From positions 1 through 64,000 of the forward strand of contig JAHLKH010000065.1 in NCBI GenBank assembly GCA_025526915.1: 64,000 nucleotides of DNA. The letters run 5' to 3'. The position numbers were made by a program, and so were the translations under genes. Origin of the DNA: Entophlyctis helioformis. Taxonomy: Eukaryota; Chytridiomycota; Chytridiomycetes; Chytridiales; Chytriomycetaceae. Below, in pieces: positions 1 through 9,801 of the stretch. The notes beneath the pieces were generated by a model. It was not told where the DNA came from, made no database searches, and saw only the letters and a list, made by a program, of their open reading frames with translations. Position 1 is the first letter of the stretch; each line of letters opens with the position of its first letter.

Positions 1-44
1 TTGAATTTCAACTTTTTTGTTTTTCTTTTTCACTTCAGCCAACG

Positions 45-998
45 ATGACCGAGCTCGAGGACAAGGCACAGGCTCTGCTGGACCAGGCGCTGGAGGCCAA
101 GATGCTCATTGAGCAGGTCGCCGACACACCTCTGCAGGATAAACTCAAGGACATGGACCCTCTGGAGAAGGCGCGCTGGCTGACGACAGTCGCCTATTCC
201 ATCTGCTCGTTGACGTTTGGTGAGGCCGGCATGGGCATGGCTTGCCTGTGGATGCATGTCGCTGACCGGCTTGGCTGGATGGCTGGATGGCTGGATGGCT
301 GGATGGACAGTGTATCTCAGAACGGTGGGAGTGTCGCCCAAGACGCATCCGGTCAAGGCTGAGCTTGTGCGTTGGATGGCAACGAGTCAGAGGCAGACAA
401 GGACGGGCTGACTGACACACACTGCAACGACAGGACCGCATCAAGACGGCCTTTACCAAGATCGAGAAGCTCTCTGGCGGCATGCAGCCCACGATGCGCA
501 TTGACCAGAAGGCGGCCAAGCGGTTTGTGAACCACACGCTTGCAGCCAACCCAGAGACCAAAGGTGGGGCTGTTTGCCTGGATCCCGCCGGAGCAGCTGC
601 CACACGATGAACTGACACTCGGGTCAGATGCAATTGCGCAGCAGCGAGCAGCGAGCAAGGCCGCGGAAACGGCAGCAGAAGCAGAGGAGACAGCAGATGC
701 CGAGATGGAAGACAGCCAGATTGCAGACGAGGCCGACCAGTTCCTCAGATCGCTGCGTGAAGAGACCGCGGCAAGAAGTGTGTTGGATGCAAAGACACGC
801 AAGAGTGCGTCGCCAACACCGCGATCTGCCACGCCGAGCTCGCCGCCACGGTCGCGGTCGGCCACGCCAGCATCGCCCGCTGCCAAGGCAGCCAAAAGCA
901 GTGCAGCATCTGCCGGCAAGGCGGCCAAGAAGAGCGGCGAGTCAAGGGGCAAGGCTGCAGGGAAGAAGCCCAACGGCACGAAGAAGCCGTCCAAGTGA
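45..998 (+). CDS. C1D/Rrp47 (Lrp1) family nuclear exosome cofactor
   Basis: Exons read as 45-219, 311-366, 434-563 and 628-998, giving 243 residues with all junctions in frame. The N-terminal 110 residues match the C1D/Sas10 helical fold: a DPLEKARWLTTVAYSICSLTF helix, then VYLRTVGVSPKTHPVK, then the EL-DRIKTAFTKIEKL helix. The peptide VSPKTHPVK matches the family hallmark closely. The C terminus from about residue 165 is a Ser/Ala/Lys-rich basic tail (KKSGESRGKAAGKK), as in yeast Rrp47, where the tail helps bind RNA. By family, the protein would bind Rrp6 in the nucleus and help exosome trimming of rRNA, snRNA and snoRNA precursors. The pyrimidine tract at 7-36 just before the ATG is probably 5' leader or the end of an upstream intron. 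The family call is firm; the exact ortholog name is inferred. Confidence 0.85.
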
Positions 999-1035
999 TC
1001 CCAATAAGACGTCTTTCCTTTCCTGTCCAGCTGTC

Positions 1036-2063
1036 ATGGCAAGCGCAGCCTATTGCAGTCTATTGCAGTTCATCGCAGACGAGATCTGCCGAGGTCAGAT
1101 CGGTGATGACGACATCGCCGTCGACGTTCCTCCACTCAGCGCAACACGAAGCATGCTGGACGACGTGGATGACGATGAAACGGGCTCGCGGAAGCGCAAC
1201 CGCATCCCGCTGGCGTGCGACAACTGCAACCGCAAGGTGAGCGCCGGCTGCCCGACTGGCGGCGTGCTGCAGCCCAGAGAGCCTGCAGAGCCCCTCAGGC
1301 GGGCTGGCCTAGCAGCCAAGGCGTCGCCTGTAGCCCCAGAAATGCCGCCCAAAGCCCTGGAACGTGGCTGTCGAGCACACTGCGTTGCAGAGCCTGCCGC
1401 TGGCCACACACACAGAGACAGACATGGAGGCAGCCGGCCAGCGCTGCGCCGCCGCCATGTGTGTGCACCGGCTGACCGCCGTCTCTGGCTGCCCTGCTCC
1501 TGCCTGTGACAGAAAGTGCGCTGTCTGCCTGCCCCCGAGGGACACACATCGTGCGCCAACTGTCTGCGGCTCAAGCTCGAATGCTCGTACGAGCGCCGGT
1601 CTCGCCGCAAGACGCTGACCTCGGAGTACATGGACACCATCGAGGATCGCCTGGCCTCGATAGAGTCGCTGCTCAAGAGCAGCAGCGCCAAGAAGCGAGC
1701 CGCAAGCGCCAGCAGTGCTTCTGGGGCAGACTCGGACCAGGTCAAGCGGGAAGGCTCCGTCGAGCTCTCGCCCGAGCTGGCTGCTGCAACGGTCGCTGCC
1801 GTGGCAGACATTGCCGGTGCAACTGCCTCCATGGCCGACACCGCTGCCAGCAAGCGGCTCCGCATGCTCCAGTCGTCACTGCTCATGAACGTCATGAGCA
1901 GTCCGCAGTCTGATGCAAGCGCCAAGCGATCGCCGGATCTGCACGCGGACGGCAGTGCCAAGCAAACCACGGCGTCTCCCGTCGAAGGCACGCTGGTGAC
2001 GGAAGCAGCCGCGTCCAAAGCAGCTGCAGGCACTGCTGTCAACAACGGCATTGTATTAGACGG

Positions 2064-2100
<37 letters not shown>

Positions 2101-4301
2101 CGCAGTGCGGAAGACCCATCTGTGCACAGTTTCCATGTCTCCGATCCGACCCTGGGTGGCTTTGGCGGCGGAAATGGTCCCTTTGCAACAATGGCAGCGT
2201 CGGGCGGCACAGACGGACTGCTTCACGCCACCCCTGCCATGAGCCATGCTGATATGCGGCAGCCCAGCATGGGCATGATGGCGCACGGAGGATTGCATTC
2301 AGGCATGCCCCTGGCCAACATCCCGCAGTCGAACGCGCTCAACCCGATCAACCAGGCGTCGTTCACAACCGTCATTCGCGAGGATCTGTTCAACCTGTTT
2401 TTTGAGTTTGTGTATCCGATCTTCCACCCTCTGCAGCTGCCCGACAGTCAGGCGTACTGGCGCGTGCGTGCACAAACGTCCGTGTTCCTGACCAACGCCA
2501 TGTACTCTACTGCCCTTCGGTTCTCGTCGTTTTTGGATCCGCGGTACCCGCGGCATACGGCTGGCGACCTCTTTTTCTTTGAAGCACGGTCTCTGCTGGA
2601 TGCTGAGCTAGAAGCGCCGACATCTTCGACTGTCTTTGGTCTCATTCTGCTGCACCACTACTCTTACGGTATGTCTCTTGGCCACTGCCCATCCCGCTGT
2701 CTCCGCCTTGGTCGCTGATGAATTGACCACCGCATGTGTATGCCAATGCAGCATCTGCGCGACGGATGCTCGGCAGCACCTACTTTAGCATCTGTATGAA
2801 GCTGTGCATCGAGCTGCGCCTCAACCTGGAGCCAGAGTTGAAAAAGACCAACTGTGCAGGCTCGCCGTACGAGCAAGAGATCAACAGGCGGCTCTGGTGG
2901 ACGTTTTGGATGATGGAAAACTACGGATGTGCACTTGCGCCGCGCAGGCCGACGCTGCAAGTCGGCGAGTGTCTGGTAGCCCTCCCGCGCGCTTGTCGTC
3001 TCAGCGGACCATCCTCGGCCGGGTGCAGCGACCACACCAAACTCAGCATCAAGGTCATGTCATCGACGGATCTGTTCACGCCACCATTGTCGACGTCGAC
3101 CCCTGAAGGATACCTCCTGATGCTCGAAAAACGCTTGCACATGGTCATCCAGCGATCTCCCGACTTGTGCTGCGCGATACCGTCCATGTCCCGCGAAGAC
3201 GAGGCGTACAACCAGATGGTGCTCGATGCTTCACTCAGGGCGTGGTACGACACTCTCCCAGAGCGCATCAAGTCCTCGCAAACGGACACGCTTCCACTCG
3301 ATCCTAGCCTGCCACGTGGGCCGACATGGATGCTCGTGTACATTCGCGTCCTTTACCACTTTTCGTACGTGCTCCTCTATCGGCCCAACGTCATGCACGC
3401 ACTCTCGAATCCAAAGCTGGCGGCGACGCCCGAGTTTGCAAAGTGCCACGATGCTGCGACTGCCTGCACGGGGCTGATGGCGCAGATTGTCAAGCACAAC
3501 CCCGAGTTTCACCATCTGAGCTTCTTCATGGCCTATGTCGCGTTTCACGTGGGATGGATCCATGCGGCCGTTGGACAAGTGCTGTCCGGGTCTGATCTGG
3601 CTGCATCGGCTGTGTCGTGGAAGAGTGTCGACACGCACATGGAGGCTCTTCGGAACCTTGGACGCTATTGGGCCATGCCGACGTATCAGTATGCGCTGCT
3701 GTGGCACTTTAAGCAGACCAAGGACAGTGCTCTGATGCAGCTGCCGCTGTCGCGACTCAGGGAGCTGAATCCGCTGCTGATCTGCCCACATCTGCAGATG
3801 GAAGGATTCCTGATCCCGCAGACGTTGGTGGCACGACTGGCCGGCACTGTCGACGGCAATGCCAATGCCAATGGCTCCAGCGTGTCTGCGCAGTCGGCTG
3901 CCTCTAGGCCGTTTGTGCAGCTGTCGGGGTCGACCTTTTCTGTTGCGCCACAGATGCAGCAGCAGCAACCGCTTCAACAGCAACAGCAACAGCAACATCA
4001 ACAGCAGCAGAAGCACCAGCAGCAACTGAACCAGCAGCAACTGAACCAGCATCAGATGCCGCGCCAACCAAACCGACCGCAGCAACAAAACATGGGATCG
4101 TCGTTCTTTGGTATCGTGCCGATGCCTGCTTCCATGCATGCACCGTCTGCGCAAGCCATGGGCGTGGCTGGTGTGGCTGGCGTGGCTGGCGTGGCTGGCC
4201 AGTCGTCGATTGCAGACCAGCTCGATCTGTTTGGCTCGGGCATGCCGCCTGCAGGATTTGCCGATCTGGCCCAGCTTGCAGCGCAGTTTGCGCCGTTCTG
4301 A
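1036..4301 (+). CDS. Zn2Cys6 fungal-specific transcription factor 1
   Basis: Exons 1036-1236, 1513-2668 and 2752-4301 give 968 residues. The zinc cluster is split by the first, 276-base intron: ACDNCNRK lies before it and KVRCLPAPEGHTSCANCLRL after it, completing six cysteines, followed by a basic linker and a short coiled coil (EYMDTIEDRLASIESLL). A fungal_trans regulatory domain follows (IREDLFNLFFEFVYPIFHP to about residue 730), then a Gln-rich tail near 3955-4060 and four GVA repeats at 4162-4199. The second intron is phase 1 and sits at the position shared by the whole array. An alternative start is the ATG at 1154. By family it is a nuclear DNA-binding regulator; the target is unknown. 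It is the first of five tandem paralogs. Confidence 0.85.
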
Positions 4302-4373
4302 TGTGATACCGATCGCCTCAATAGAGACGTTTTCCACTTGTGTTGAACGTGCCGCGGCCTTGAAACCCTGGAT

Positions 4374-4390
4374 TTCACATTCCCTTTTCC
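4374..4390 (+). promoter_or_regulatory. Shared upstream pyrimidine motif, copy A
   Basis: A TT-CACATTC-CCTTTT-type element lies about 20 bases before the TF2 start codon. A near-identical element precedes TF3. In intergenic spacers of only 109 and 75 bases this is the only evident shared sequence, so it may be core promoter or leader retained from the duplication. The role is inferred. Confidence 0.35.
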
Positions 4391-4410
4391 AAACAACCGC
4401 ACACAACGTC

Positions 4411-6945
4411 ATGCGAGTGAACAACACCTGCGAGAGCTGCATCCGCAAGAAGCGCAAGTGCTCGCGGGACAAGCCCTCCTGCCAGCAGTGCCTGCTCAGC
4501 GGCATCAAGTGCACCTACCAGGCCTTCCGGCCGAGCGGCGGCAGCGGCAGCAACGGCGACGCCCACAGCAACCACCTCGAAACAACCAGCAACTCGTCGG
4601 GCAGCGGCTCGGACCACTCGCCGTCCATGCTGGACCACCCGCACTCGCACCCGCAGGCGGCTGTGCACAGCTACCAGCAAGGCCAGCAAGGCCTGCAAAG
4701 CCTGCAGGACCCGCAGGACCAACAAGACAACCCCCGCAGCATCCACACTGAGCAGCAGCAGCAGCACCAGCAGCATCAGCAGCAAGAGGACCAGCACATG
4801 TGGTCGAGCACAGCCACGGGCGCCGACTTTGCGTTTGCCGCGGCACCAATCACACAAGCCCACGCCCAACCGCTCGACCCGTCGCTGCTGCCCTATCCGC
4901 CGCTGCCATCACAGCTGCACACGGCAACGGCAGCCAGACGCCTGCTGGTCGATGTCGCCGAAGCGCAACGCCAGCAGCGCGAGCGAGAGCAGCAGCAGCG
5001 AGACCAGGACGATGCCGACCTGCTTGGCCTGTTCTCGCTGTGCATCGGACCGCATCTGCTGCTGGTTCCCGACCCGTACTTGAGCGGCATGCTGCGCAAG
5101 AGCATGCTCGCCATGCACTCGATCCGCGCATTCACTTGTGCGATCGCTCCCGCCACAACAAGCAAGACCGCAATGGACGCTCGGGCCCATTATGAGAAGG
5201 CCATAACTCTGATTGGCGACGCTCTGCTCAACCCCAGTCCTGGCTCTGTTATCGGCTTGCTCATGCTGGCCATGGCATCTACACGTAAGTGGCTCACAGC
5301 CTTCCTACGGCCCAGCCTGATGCTAACCCCGACTCGGCTCTGGCACTCTGCAGAGTTGTCCACCGCCCAGCAAGGATCGCAGTTCATGGAGCTTGGCGTT
5401 CAACTCGCTATCCGCATCGGCCTCAATACCGAAGACGGCATCGCCGCACTGGCAAGCAGCGGCGAGTACGAAAAGGACACACTTCGCGCTTTGTTTTGGT
5501 CGATGCTGCAGTTTGAGGTCTTCCTCGTGGTCGGCTTCGAGCTCCCAATCCACATTCAGGACAAGGACATGCTCGTCGGGTTCCCGAGCGATATGTACGC
5601 AAGCAAGCGTGCTCACCCACTGGACAGCAACCTCAAGATGGAGATCGCTGCCATGTCCTGTACAAACTGGGCAGTTCCGTCCCTGCCGAACCGCGGCACG
5701 CTCGCCAACCTGCTCATTATCGAAAAGATCACGATCAAGGTTGCACTGCTCAATGCACAAATCAAGGCAGGCAAGCTGGACGAGCTGGAGGCCCTCCGTG
5801 CACGAGTAGCGCTGGATTCGTCGTTGCGGGCGTGGTATGGAGCACTGCCGCCGTCGATCAAGAGCCATCATGTGAACTTTATGGTTGCCGCATCCACTCC
5901 AATGGGCGTCGATGCATGGCGTCCCCTGTTTGCCATGAGTCTGTATAACTTTGCACGCATCCTGCTGTGGCGCAACGTCTTTGTCGAGAACGTTCTCAGT
6001 TCGCCCGAGCAGGCCACCACGTCACACGCGTTCATGGAGTGCATCCAAGCCGCCAACGACATGGCCAGCACGGTCGTTCTCGCGATTGTCAAGCACAACG
6101 CCTACATGATTGTCAACCCGTTCTTGGCATCGATGACGCTCGTCCATGGACTCGTTCTCCAAACGGCGCTCAAGCTTCCTGCGTCTGCCAACGAGACCAT
6201 TCACAACGCCACATCGCTCAGTATGCTCAAGCAGTGTCTTCATGGCCTTAGCACCAACTGGAAGACGGGGTGCATCGAGCTGGACATTCTGCAGTATCTC
6301 GAGTCGCTGCCGGACGCGGCGTCGATTGTGCGGCTGTTTGAGTTCCTCACGCACACCAAGCGACTGCACAAGCGGCCGCGCATTGATTTCGCCGAGGATT
6401 GGACGTCGGGCAAGAGTCCAGATGTCGACATGAGCACAGCGACGGCAGCTGGCGCACGGCTTGCCGCAGTGGCCGAGACCATGAGTTCCATCAAGAACCC
6501 AGCCGCACAAGCGCAGCAGCAGCAGCAGCAGCAACAACAGCAGAAGCAGCAGTCGTTCCAGAGCAGCGCGTTTGGACACTCGACTGTCACGCCGCTAGGC
6601 AACAGCCCAGATTTCAACTCTCCGAGCGGCCAGCATTCGCCAAGCGACCGGCTGTCGGTGTCTGATACGTCTACGTCCCTGAGCTCGATGATCGGCGGCG
6701 GAAACAGCAATCTGTTTGCGACGGTTGCTTCAGCAATGCCTGCGAATTCGTACGTCTCGATCGGGATCCCCACGCCGCCGTTGCCGTTTGGGTCGCCTGC
6801 TGATGGGTCGGCGATGAGCAGCAGCGGCGTGTCTGACCAGGCGCTTGCGTCGCTGCTGGATGTGGAGTTGAACAGTGGGCTGGGTGGATATAGCAGCGAC
6901 ATCCGCGCACCATCCTCTGACCTGATTGCGGGACTGTTTAGTTGA
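4411..6945 (+). CDS. Zn2Cys6 fungal-specific transcription factor 2
   Basis: Exons 4411-5284 and 5354-6945 give 821 residues. The protein opens directly with the zinc cluster: MRVNNTCESCIRKKRKCSRD, then C-Q-Q-C-L-L-S-G-I-K-C. Next comes a Ser/His/Gln-rich linker (about residues 50-165), the regulatory domain (about 190-640) and a low-complexity Gln/Ser-rich tail. The ATG at 4411 is chosen because homology starts there and because TF3 starts identically. The single intron (69 bases, phase 1) is a multiple of three without an in-frame stop. The gene begins only 109 bases after the previous stop codon. It is the closest paralog of TF3; the two likely arose by the most recent duplication in the array. 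Confidence 0.88.
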   Translation: MRVNNTCESCIRKKRKCSRDKPSCQQCLLSGIKCTYQAFRPSGGSGSNGDAHSNHLETTSNSSGSGSDHSPSMLDHPHSHPQAAVHSYQQGQQGLQSLQDPQDQQDNPRSIHTEQQQQHQQHQQQEDQHMWSSTATGADFAFAAAPITQAHAQPLDPSLLPYPPLPSQLHTATAARRLLVDVAEAQRQQREREQQQRDQDDADLLGLFSLCIGPHLLLVPDPYLSGMLRKSMLAMHSIRAFTCAIAPATTSKTAMDARAHYEKAITLIGDALLNPSPGSVIGLLMLAMASTRKWLTAFLRPSLMLTPTRLWHSAELSTAQQGSQFMELGVQLAIRIGLNTEDGIAALASSGEYEKDTLRALFWSMLQFEVFLVVGFELPIHIQDKDMLVGFPSDMYASKRAHPLDSNLKMEIAAMSCTNWAVPSLPNRGTLANLLIIEKITIKVALLNAQIKAGKLDELEALRARVALDSSLRAWYGALPPSIKSHHVNFMVAASTPMGVDAWRPLFAMSLYNFARILLWRNVFVENVLSSPEQATTSHAFMECIQAANDMASTVVLAIVKHNAYMIVNPFLASMTLVHGLVLQTALKLPASANETIHNATSLSMLKQCLHGLSTNWKTGCIELDILQYLESLPDAASIVRLFEFLTHTKRLHKRPRIDFAEDWTSGKSPDVDMSTATAAGARLAAVAETMSSIKNPAAQAQQQQQQQQQQKQQSFQSSAFGHSTVTPLGNSPDFNSPSGQHSPSDRLSVSDTSTSLSSMIGGGNSNLFATVASAMPANSYVSIGIPTPPLPFGSPADGSAMSSSGVSDQALASLLDVELNSGLGGYSSDIRAPSSDLIAGLFS

Positions 6946-6996
6946 TTGTCATCAGTACTTTTGGTTCAAAAATCGTTAGTTTAACGTCACTTGACT

Positions 6997-7013
6997 TTAC
7001 ACATTCTCTTTTT
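6997..7013 (+). promoter_or_regulatory. Shared upstream pyrimidine motif, copy B
   Basis: This counterpart of the element at 4374-4390 (ACACATTCTCTTTTT) ends seven bases before the TF3 ATG, in a 75-base spacer. Conservation may only reflect recent duplication. Confidence 0.35.
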
Positions 7014-7020
7014 GCACTAC

Positions 7021-9606
7021 ATGAGGGTGAACAACACCTGCGAGAACTGCATCAGGCGCAAGAAGAAGTGCAGCCGCGACCGCCCGGTGTGCACGCAGTG
7101 TCTGCGCATCGGAGGCGTCTGTGTGTATCCGCCGTCCTCTCAGCCGCCGTCTGCGTCGCCCCTCGAAGGCGACCTCAACAGCGACACCGAAGCCACAGCA
7201 ACGTCGGCAGCCTCGGCACCGTCGGCCTTCTCCAACAAGCGGCGGCGACAGCAGGACCAGCCAGAGCAGCACCAGCCAGAGCAGCTGCAGCCACAGCTGC
7301 TGACAGCGGCGCAGACACTGGCACAGCAAACACAGCTCCTGCAGCAGCAGTATCTGCAGTTTCAGCAGCAGCAACAGCAGCTGCTGATGCAGTATGCGTC
7401 CTTGTCGTCGCTTGGACAGCTTGGCGACGGTGCGTCAGGCGGTGTGTCTGACATGGCACTGCCACTGCAAGGACTGTCCACACAGCAGCAGCAAGGCGTC
7501 GGCTTGATGGGGGCATCTGCGCCACCGGTGCACCAGCAGCAGCCATTCCAGCAGCAGCAGCCATACCAACAGCAGCAGCAGCCATTCCAGCAGCCAGTAA
7601 CGTTTGGCGGCGTGGTCAGTGGCTTCGACATGCTCACGGCACTAAACACCACCCCGGCAATGCCGAGCTGGCCGACGGCAGGTGCTGCGCCGATGGCAGC
7701 TGCGCCTGTGCCAGAAGCAAGCTACGAGCCGCAGCAGATGCAGCCGTTTGATGCACTCGCTGTCCAGTCCGTGCAACAGCAGATGCAGCAGATGCAGCAG
7801 GTGCAGCAGGTGCAGCCGTCATTCCCGACATCACATGCCACAACACAGCCGCTTCCACGGACACCAGCGCCATCTGCATCTGCATCGCTCGTGTCGCAGC
7901 GTGCACAACTGCCGGCCGAGATCATCGACATCTTTGTGATCCGCATCCGGCCGCATTTCCTGCATGTCCCGGAGCAGTTTATGCGCAACATGCTCATCAC
8001 ATGCCCGCTGGCTGGCCACGCTGTCGGCGCGTTCATGCTGTGGGTGCTCCAGGATGCCAAGAATGCAGACAAGGCGCAGGAGCACTACGACAAGGCCGTT
8101 TCCATGACGGGGCTGCTTGTGCGCAACCCGACTGTGGAGGTTGTTTTGAGCTTGAACATTCTCAGCTTCACGTCCATGCGTATGTGCATCTGTTTTGGGT
8201 CTTTGTTCTTGTCTGCTGTGCTGCCACTGACTCTTGTACTGGCAGATGGCGGGACGACAAACGAAACGAAGCAGTACTTTACGATGGCAGTCACGGCTGC
8301 GCGGCAACTGAACATGTTCACCGAGGAAGGCATTGCGCGTCTTGGCTCGACCGAGGAAGAACGAGATATTGCGCGCGGCGTCGCTTGGTCAATGTGCATG
8401 TTCTCGCAGGTCACGCTCTGCTCATCAAACGTCAAGCTGGACTTGGACGATGACGACATGCTGATCCGGCTACCGCGCGACAAGGACACGGGCAACCCCG
8501 TTGAGCACCCGCTGGACGACAACTACTCGGTCGAGATTGCGCTCGTCTCTGCACCTGGATGGCAGGTTCCGATCATCTCGTATGGCGGCGTGATTGCCAA
8601 TCTGTTCCTAGCGCACAAGTTTCTTGGCAAAGTCAGCAAGTACACGGACCAGGTCAAGTCGGGCAAGCTGTCTGGCATGGAGGCAACGCGAGTGCGTGCA
8701 TGTCTGGACCAATCGGGCCAGGCATGGCACAGCGCGCTCCCCGACATCATCAAAGCGGTGCCGCAAGAGTTTGCGACTGCAACGATTGCCAACCCGCCCG
8801 CGCGGACGATTGATGCGTGGCGGCCCATCTATCTGCTGACCATGTACCACCACGCTCGCATGCTGCTATGGCGCGACACGTTCATCGGCCATGTGGCTCA
8901 GTCGCCGGCACTTGCAGCCACATCGTATGCGGTCACAACGACGATCGAGTCTTCCGAGATTGTTGCGCAGACGCTCGCACAGCTTGTGATCAAGCACGAC
9001 GCATTCAACTACGTATGCCCATTCATTGGCTTCTCGTGGACGTTTGCGGCGATTGGTCTTGTGGCGATATCCAAGCTGCCGCTCGCTGCCAAGGACACAC
9101 ATCGCACTCTGGCAGCCATCGCCACGCTTCGAGCAGCCATCACGGGACTGTCGCGCACATGGGTCGTTGGCAAGATTGAGCTGCAGTTCATCGACTACCT
9201 CGAGAGCCTCCCCGACGTCACGTCGGTCATCCAATGCTTCGATGCCATCCACCTGCGGCGGCCAACCGTCAATGGACGAGTCAGTTTGCAGCCGCAGCCC
9301 ATCCCAAGCATGGCGCGAGTGGAAGTCATGGACGACGACGAGCCGGCCACTAGCAAGCATGCCAGCCACGATGGCCGCAGCGACGACGGCAGCAGTATCA
9401 GCGGCCGCTCCAAGCACACGCCAGGATCGACTCCGGGGCTGGGATCGCATGTGTCTGTGTCAACAAGCTCTGGCACAGATCTTGGCGAGTATTTTGGGTT
9501 TGACTCGCCGCCGTACCTGCCGAGTGCGACAGACCACTTGCCCTTGCCGTCACACAAGCTCATGCAGCAGCAGCCGCAGCCGCAGCCACACAACCTCTTA
9601 CAATGA
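7021..9606 (+). CDS. Zn2Cys6 fungal-specific transcription factor 3
   Basis: Exons 7021-8179 and 8246-9606 give 839 residues. The N terminus is MRVNNTCENCIRRKKKCSRD, followed by C-T-Q-C-L-R-I-G-G-V-C, a complete zinc binuclear cluster starting at residue 7. A very Gln-rich linker runs to about residue 290, then the regulatory domain (PAEIIDIFVIRIRPHF onward to about 765) and an acidic/Ser-rich tail. The intron (66 bases, phase 1, no in-frame stop) lies where TF2 has its intron. The upstream in-frame codons before 7021 are rejected as start because TF2 begins at the same residue. By family it is a nuclear transcription factor; the targets are unknown. Confidence 0.88.
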   Translation: MRVNNTCENCIRRKKKCSRDRPVCTQCLRIGGVCVYPPSSQPPSASPLEGDLNSDTEATATSAASAPSAFSNKRRRQQDQPEQHQPEQLQPQLLTAAQTLAQQTQLLQQQYLQFQQQQQQLLMQYASLSSLGQLGDGASGGVSDMALPLQGLSTQQQQGVGLMGASAPPVHQQQPFQQQQPYQQQQQPFQQPVTFGGVVSGFDMLTALNTTPAMPSWPTAGAAPMAAAPVPEASYEPQQMQPFDALAVQSVQQQMQQMQQVQQVQPSFPTSHATTQPLPRTPAPSASASLVSQRAQLPAEIIDIFVIRIRPHFLHVPEQFMRNMLITCPLAGHAVGAFMLWVLQDAKNADKAQEHYDKAVSMTGLLVRNPTVEVVLSLNILSFTSMRMCICFGSLFLSAVLPLTLVLADGGTTNETKQYFTMAVTAARQLNMFTEEGIARLGSTEEERDIARGVAWSMCMFSQVTLCSSNVKLDLDDDDMLIRLPRDKDTGNPVEHPLDDNYSVEIALVSAPGWQVPIISYGGVIANLFLAHKFLGKVSKYTDQVKSGKLSGMEATRVRACLDQSGQAWHSALPDIIKAVPQEFATATIANPPARTIDAWRPIYLLTMYHHARMLLWRDTFIGHVAQSPALAATSYAVTTTIESSEIVAQTLAQLVIKHDAFNYVCPFIGFSWTFAAIGLVAISKLPLAAKDTHRTLAAIATLRAAITGLSRTWVVGKIELQFIDYLESLPDVTSVIQCFDAIHLRRPTVNGRVSLQPQPIPSMARVEVMDDDEPATSKHASHDGRSDDGSSISGRSKHTPGSTPGLGSHVSVSTSSGTDLGEYFGFDSPPYLPSATDHLPLPSHKLMQQQPQPQPHNLLQ

Positions 9607-9801
9607 ATACCTCCGCACACTGCCGCACACGTGTTTGAGGATTCCGAAGCAGCATTTTGTTTCATCGTGGCCGTCAACGTTGACAACGCCGGTGTGCACC
9701 ATCCCAAGAGTCCTCAACCAGTAGCAACCAGTAGCCCCGACAAGCAGCAACCAACAGAGGCATCCAACAGCAACCATCGACTAGCAGCAGAAGCACCACA
9801 C

